Assembly (NCBI RefSeq): GCF_023898315.1
Contig: NC_064614.1
Span: forward strand, 704,182,720 to 704,246,719
Source of the DNA: Schistocerca nitens
Taxonomy: Eukaryota > Arthropoda > Insecta > Orthoptera > Acrididae
Direction: 5' to 3'
Length of the DNA: 64,000 bases
How positions within the stretch are numbered: position 1 is the stretch's first letter; each line of letters starts with the position of its first letter. The notes below the pieces were generated by a model, which searched no databases, was not told the origin of the DNA, and worked only from the letters and a program-made list of their open reading frames with translations. The position numbers and the translations under genes were made by a program. Below, one piece after another: positions 59,002 through 64,000 of the stretch.

Positions 59002-59189
59002 CTCAAAATGGTTCAAATGGCTCTGAGCACTATGGGACTTAACATCTGAGGTCATCAGTCCCCTAGAACTTACAACTACTTAAACCTAACTAACCTAAGG
59101 ACATCACACACATCCATACCCGAGGCAGGATTCAAACCTGCGACCGTAGCGGTCGCGCGGTTCCAGACTGAAGCGCCTATAACCGCTCG
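59002..59189 (-). repeat. SINE-A, slightly 5'-truncated
   Basis: Minus-strand copy lacking the extreme GCCGGCCGG head (it starts CGAGCGGTTATAGGCGC). Flanks AGTAGGAAGTT (58989-58999) and AGTAAGAAGTT (59190-59200) differ at one base. Confidence 0.92.
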
Positions 59190-59199
59190 AGTAAGAAGT

Positions 59200-59940
59200 T
59201 ATTTTTATGCTCTGTCTTAAAACGTCTGTTATTTTCTACATCCATACTTTGCAAAACGCTGTGAATCGCAAGGCAGAGGATTCAAATGTTCACTAAAAGA
59301 GATGTACGCTTCGGGACTATCATAAAATTCACCTTAGGGCGTTAGAATAAACGCTAAGAATGGAACATTGGCGACGGAGGCAAAATCAGCTTGTGGCACT
59401 GTTAAGCTAATAGATAGGCCATGTGTTGAAACAAACCATCGACTTTTTTTTTTTTTTTCAACATCTGCTACTGAATGTTGATAATGAGCGAAGTACATGT
59501 ATGGCTTTCGACTACACATATTACCATCATGTATAGGCATAGAAGCTACTGAGCTCTATGTGCCAAGAACGTGGGTAAAGTACCTATCCCCACCCATTGT
59601 AATTTAGCTTTTATTTTATGGCGGACTGATGTTTTGTGTTGCGAGATCAGGAGCAGTCATCACTTCACTGACTATTGAGCGATCTTGGCAAGAAAGCTAT
59701 CTCTGAAAGCCTCGCTGATGGTGATTTATATACTTATTTATTTATAGATTTACTTGTATATTTATTTATAGATTTTATTGTAAGATTAGCACGGCCTGCG
59801 CCTAATAAATTGATTGACCGCTATAGTATCTTTTACTTTCAGAACGGGACAATCCATCGTGTTTGCAGAGAGTTCTGTAATTATAAGAAGCGTAGAGTTT
59901 TCCGTTGACTTTCACTGGATTAATTCTTCAGCGAATTTTT
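59200..59940. other. Unassigned DNA upstream of a putative promoter
   Basis: AT-rich and CpG-poor. A short poly(T) lies near 59447. No gene is recognised. Confidence 0.4.
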
Positions 59941-59959
59941 GCAAATCAGTTACACGCAG

Positions 59960-60195
59960 TGCGGCTGCAGTCAGCGCTTGTGACTGCAACTTCTGCACCC
60001 ATCGCGGAGAGCGTCTAGAAAAGTCCTTGCCTGCGCGGCGCTGCGGCGTTCTTGGCAACGTGCTGCAGACACTGGCGGCGCGGTCGCGTTGGCTGCCACG
60101 TGACCGCTGGGGGCCGGGCACATGGCGATCGTGTGACTCGGTGACGTCACTGCCACCGGCACGTGTGCCAAGGCGTGGAAACAAGTGACTGTTCA
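59960..60195 (+). promoter_or_regulatory. Putative CpG-rich host promoter with CRE and E-boxes
   Basis: CpG density rises sharply here relative to the flanks. A palindromic CRE (TGACGTCA, 60142-60149) lies between two CACGTG E-boxes (60097-60102 and 60160-60165). An arthropod initiator-like TTCAGT follows at about 60192-60197, and no TATA box is obvious. CRE sites bind CREB/ATF-type bZIP proteins and CACGTG binds bHLH or bHLH-PAS/ZIP proteins (family knowledge). Promoter function and start site are inferred. Confidence 0.5.
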
Positions 60196-60240
60196 GTAGC
60201 TCGCGCAGCGCAGCAGTGTTCCTTCTTGGTGGTTGGCGTT

Positions 60241-60339
60241 ATGCAATTGTACCTGTCAAAAGAAGGTTTCAGCAGTTTGTTCGTCGTAAACAGCAGCACA
60301 TTTCTTGCCACAGCATCAGTTGCCTATATCTGCTACTAG
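60241..60339 (+). CDS. Upstream ORF 1 (32 codons) in putative 5' leader
   Basis: First ATG after the presumed start site. It encodes MQLYLSKEGFSS and onward to a TAG at 60337-60339. It does not overlap the main ORF and its peptide matches nothing I know. If the leader is real it would be met first by scanning ribosomes. Confidence 0.35.
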   Translation: MQLYLSKEGFSSLFVVNSSTFLATASVAYICY

Positions 60340-60343
60340 TCCC

Positions 60344-60421
60344 ATGTCAAGGAAATCATTTGATCCACTATGGAGACGCACGGTTACTGGGATGAAACAT
60401 CAGCGTCTTCTCAACATCTGA
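60344..60421 (+). CDS. Upstream ORF 2, overlapping the main start
   Basis: 25 codons (MSRKSFDPLWRR...) in a different frame from the main ORF. It overlaps the main ORF's first 52 bases and stops 10 bases before the splice donor. A non-overlapping uORF followed by an overlapping one is the layout known from ATF4-type stress-regulated mRNAs. That parallel is architectural only. Confidence 0.35.
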   Translation: MSRKSFDPLWRRTVTGMKHQRLLNI

Positions 60422-60431
60422 AATTTGAAAC
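60370..60431 (+). CDS. Putative first coding exon of a host gene (partial)
   Basis: An ATG at 60370 opens a frame beginning METHGYWDETSASSQ. It runs 62 nt to a strong donor (AAAC|GTGAGT at 60432) and leaves phase 2. Twenty codons are too few to name the protein. The Ser/Thr-rich, acidic start would suit a transcription factor N-terminus but proves nothing. Support comes from position just downstream of a CpG-rich CRE/E-box promoter and from the lack of any transposon match. Further exons would lie beyond a long intron, mostly outside the window. A purely non-coding first exon is the main alternative. Confidence 0.4.
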
Positions 60432-60791
60432 GTGAGTGCCAACTTCCTATGTTTATTTATCGCGTACTTAACATTCAGCGCATTGACAAAGCTCTTGCGA
60501 GTAGCTCTATCAGTGACACGCGCGACGAATCCTTGTTTGTGCATGTGTGTCACATCTTTCGGTCGCACTGTACCTAGTCACGTTTTCCGCAACGTGCTAC
60601 GCAACGGCTGAAAGTCGTGTCGGTGCAACAATGTTTCTCCGCATTGCAAGCAGTTCTTTTGCATAGTGTTAAGCTAAAATTGTAGTAGTTTTATTAAATT
60701 ATTTGCTTAAATGATATGAATGCTTATGAGGAAGGTCAAGTTTGGTTTATTTTGTGAGAAGTAAGTGCGAAGTCAGTGTCAGGTGTGCCAC

Positions 60792-60844
60792 CTGTGAATA
60801 GAAAAAGTGCTGAATACATGAACATTCAACAGTAAAGCCAAAAT
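60792..60844 (+). repeat. Direct repeat, copy 1
   Basis: CTGTGAATAGAAAAAGTGCT..., ending AAAGCCAAAAT. It recurs at 61359-61408 with a small deletion. Confidence 0.9.
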
Positions 60845-61179
60845 ATTAGTTAAGCTACCGTACTCTGCATATAATCTATTGTACTAAATTGTTAGTTTAT
60901 TTCTCTTTTTTTGCTGTATTGTGTATGTCCCCTAATTACATAAGATTGACATCGGGTACCTTATTTCAATTAAAATAGAGAATATTTTGTTGTTCATCAT
61001 GTAAATCTTGTCTGACGTGCAGCGGATGGATTCGATTCTTGGCGAATAAGAGGAAGGGGAGGAAGAAGGTTATGTGGTAACGTTTCCACAAGAAAAATTA
61101 TGACAGTTGTTTCGATTATATACTTTTGTATTCGGGTATATTTGCAACGCAACAGTTATTGATTTGATTAGGACATGTA

Positions 61180-61252
61180 GAACGTGACGTCAGACTCACG
61201 CCCAGATTCGGTTTTTATCATCACGTGAGGGTTTCGCCGCATCGTTCACGTG
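61180..61252 (+). promoter_or_regulatory. Second CRE/E-box cluster
   Basis: TGACGTCA at about 61184-61191 and CACGTG at about 61223 and 61247, both in TCACGTGA context. This matches the composition of the promoter block 1 kb upstream and suggests an intronic enhancer or alternative promoter. Confidence 0.4.
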
Positions 61253-61358
61253 ATAGGGGAATGGTACAAGGTTGTAGGAAGGTCGCATGCCAATAGCGAA
61301 CGAATTTTTGAAGCGTTTGTGACCGACAGATGTTGTCAGAGGCGTGCTCCTTTTTCAG

Positions 61359-61408
61359 CTGTGAATAGAAAAAGTGCTGAATACATGATTCAACTGTAAA
61401 GCCAAAAT
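61359..61408 (+). repeat. Direct repeat, copy 2
   Basis: Second copy of 60792-60844, 567 bp downstream. It differs by a few bases deleted after GAATACATGA. Confidence 0.9.
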
Positions 61409-63309
61409 TGTAGAAAAACTGGAATTCGCAATTTCTGACACGATATGATTGCGAACTCTCTCGTACTGTTAAAAAAAATGAAAACTGAAGCAAAACAGTA
61501 TAATAACTGTTACTTTGCTTTTTAAAACTACTTTTGTTATTCCAATGTCGAGAAATCATAGACTGATGACAAGGTTTATTCTTTTTTTTATGTACATTTC
61601 GTTGAAATTCTGCAGATACAGTTAGCCCTATTGGTAAACGCACTTCATTGATATGTTTTTCCTTTGTTATAGTTATCGCAATTTGAAGCTGGTGTTTGTT
61701 AGTTAATCCTCATGAAGCTTGACCTTTACTGTTGATACTGGTCACGTGCGGAGACCTTGAGTAGTGCGTGAGGGAACTGCTGAAACTAGAGCAGACATCC
61801 CCCGTAACCTTGTTACTTACATTTGGTTTCAGTTCTGTCGACTATTTTTCGTCACTTTAAAATCTGATGGTAACAGGGGTTTCACCATTTTTTTATTATC
61901 GCTCAAAAATTTTCATATTATGAATGCAAATTAAATGTTGTATCGCACCGCCCACAACTTACTCGGAAAATTTTAGCCGATTTTAGTAAATTTAAGTGCT
62001 GTTACAACATTGCTTCTCGGTTGTGCGTTCTACATTCTAAACAAAAAAACATCGGTAGTTCTTGCGTGCAAAAAAGTGTGCCGCGAAAACATTTCAAAAC
62101 GGTAAAGTCATACTTTCTGTATTTCTAATTGGCTTGGCATTTTCTTTACGTATCTTTACTTCTTGCTTATGTTTCCCCTGCGGTTTTTTTCCTTCCTGTA
62201 GTACGTCATTCATCAAGTTAGCCGAAATTCTATAGTTAATATTTTCATGCGAGAGAATGTACACAAAATTGTATATTTCGCAAAAATTATGGGTCATTTA
62301 CTGGACGTGACTTCAGCTATCAGTTTGTTGCAGATCACAGGGGAAAATTTTGTTCCCAGAGAAAATTTGCTCGATATTGATTGACTGCCACTTCAGTAAG
62401 GCTATATATTTCAAATTTGTATCGTACTTTTTGTAAATCATATATCCTTCTAGCTAGTACTTCACTGGCACAATATTACTGTCGGAAACGAATGGTAAAC
62501 ATGACATTCGCAAAAACATCCTCTGCACACTTGAGGGTATATTTATGTGGATGCTTATGTATGAAAACATCAAAGGTGTTAATAAAGCTCATTTTCGTGC
62601 CTTTTCATATAATTTCTGGCTTACGGTGATTTTAACTTTTCAAATGAGCTACATCTTTGAGACGCCAAATAGATCATTTCTTACTGTCAAATTTGGTACG
62701 TAATTTGCTTTGAAGTCAGGGATTTAGGTACCATTTAAGTGGTGGTGATTTACGCTGTATTCTGACATATTTCGTTGACCACATGCCCAGTGATGTGAAG
62801 AATGTAATAGATGATAAGACTAATTTGAAACATTAACTGAATAATATCTGCTTGACAACCCCTGTTATTTGATATAAGAATTCCCGAATATGTAGTACTG
62901 TAAAGTGTGTGTATGTGTGAAAAAAATAAATGTGTCTTAAGATTGACCTAAAAGATAGCCTTGTACGTGATCAGATATTATCATATTTTTTACTGAGGAA
63001 GTGCTTTACATATGTTGATTTACTGACTGGCGTGTTCCACATCAAAGGCAAAGAAGCAACCAACTAGCCACGAGTGGTAGGCGCTCTGGTTACGTGTTGC
63101 ATAAAAAACAATCTTTCACCGATGACACAGAAGGGGAACCTTATAAACTAGCTGTAAATCTCCCTGCGTTGTGTTGGATCTTCCTCCGGAGGAACCATTT
63201 ATCTCCACAACAGCCAAACCGATACTTGAAGACATGAATTTCGCTTGTGGAACATCAAATGTTTATAATGATCGATTTGTTTTATGAGTTGAACTGCTGG
63301 TAAAATTTA

Positions 63310-64000
63310 TTATGTGTCTACATCAACATGAATATTCTGAAATCACACTTACGTGCCTGGCAGAGGATTCATCGAACCACCTTCACAATAATTCTCTATT
63401 ATTCCAATCTCGAACAGCGTGCGGAGAAACGAACACTTATAGCTTTCCGTGCGAGCTCTGATTTCCCACATTTTATTGTGATGATCGTTTCTCCCTATGT
63501 AGATCGACGTCAAAAAAGTATTTTCTTTTCGGAGGCGGAAGTGGTGATTGAAATTTCGTGAGAAGATTCTGTCGCAACGATAAATGGTGTCCACCCCAAA
63601 CCCTGTATCATGTCAGTGACAGTCTCATCCCTATTTGGCGATAATACAAAACGCGCTGGTCTTCTTTGAACTTTCTCGGTGTACTCTGTTAATCTTATCT
63701 GGTAAGGATCCTCGACCGCGCAGCAGTACTCCAAAAGGGACGGTTAAGCGTAGTGTAGGCAGTCTCTTCAGTAGATAAGTTGCATTTTCTAAGTGTTCTG
63801 CCAATAAAACGCAGTCTTTGGTTTACCTTACCCAAAACATTTTCTGTGTGTTCTTCCCAGTCAGTCTAAGTTGTTCGTAAATTTAATTCCAAGGTATTTA
63901 GTTGAATTTGTGGCCTTTAGGTTTGATTGATTTTTAGTGTAAAGGAAGTTCAACGGATTCCTTTTAGGGGAACATTGCCAATTTTCGCATCATACAGATA
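63310..64000 (-). mobile_element. LINE remnant, RT C-terminal end and 3' tail (runs off window)
   Basis: Minus-strand text TKDCVLLAEHLENATYLL-like, LEYCCAV.DPYQ, EYTEKVQRRPARFVLSPNRD and VTDMIQGLGW is the typical end of a jockey/CR1-type arthropod LINE RT. It is followed by the 3' part ARTESYKCSFLRTL.E. Frames are broken at several points. The upstream RT lies beyond the window edge. Confidence 0.75.

Larger units (their letters stand above)
60432..63300 (+). other. Putative long first intron, AT-rich
   Basis: No other exon or transposon was recognised. It holds a second cluster of regulatory-like motifs (about 61.18-61.25 kb), another CACGTG near 61742, and a 50-bp direct repeat. Intron status depends on the exon call at 60370-60431. 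Confidence 0.35.

Overview
This is a eukaryotic, repeat-dominated window, most likely from an orthopteran insect (grasshopper/locust type, such as Schistocerca). That assignment is an inference from memory of the repeat families: a tRNA-derived SINE present in at least nine copies, several Tc1/mariner families, arthropod LINEs and an insect errantivirus-like fossil. There is no operon-like gene packing, and most open reading frames belong to transposable elements.

Layout. 1-4.7 kb: SINEs and the 3' half of an errantivirus-like LTR fossil on the minus strand. 5.6-6.5 kb: LINE reverse-transcriptase remnant. 7.9-10.0 kb: a LINE endonuclease remnant split by a nearly whole Tc1 element. 10.0-12.8 kb: degenerate tandem repeats. 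12.9-16.5 kb: a decayed but nearly full-length LINE (minus). 17.3-21.6 kb: a piggyBac-like remnant split by a DD41D mariner and by a second, intact Tc1 copy that sits in an (AT)n tract. 21.6-22.9 kb: LINE RT fragment with a 391-bp tandem duplication. 23.6-25.2 kb and 47.1-49.2 kb: two diverged copies of an unclassified repeat rich in GGCCTTCAGCCG. 27-34 kb: SINEs, a LINE endonuclease remnant and a mariner fragment. 35.0-36.9 kb: a large fold-back element with arms of about 0.9 kb. 37.0-38.5 kb: two half Tc1 elements in inverted orientation. 39.8-46.8 kb: a Tc1 element with an intact 339-aa transposase, apparently split near its start codon by a 5.8-kb I-like LINE that encodes a zinc-knuckle ORF1 and an endonuclease-RT-RNase H ORF2. 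50-59 kb: LINE remnant, SINEs, a deleted mariner carrying a SINE, and two hairpin (fold-back) elements. 63.3-64.0 kb: another LINE remnant running off the window.

The only plausible host gene signal is at 59.95-60.43 kb. It is a CpG-rich block with a perfect CRE and two CACGTG E-boxes, an arthropod-type initiator, two upstream ORFs (the second overlapping the main start), and a short coding exon ending at a strong GTGAGT splice donor. The following 3.5 kb would be intron and has further CRE/E-box sites. The gene's identity is not recognisable from the 20 codons visible.

The nesting orders the insertions: Tc1-A after a LINE, DD41D mariner and Tc1-A after piggyBac, the I-like LINE after a Tc1, SINE after mariner, and SINE after an older SINE. 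No single new functional system was proven. The most unusual objects are the 1.9-kb fold-back element with the adjacent inverted Tc1 halves, the GGCCTTCAGCCG repeat family, the Tc1 family with DD32E spacing, and the uORF/CRE/E-box promoter.
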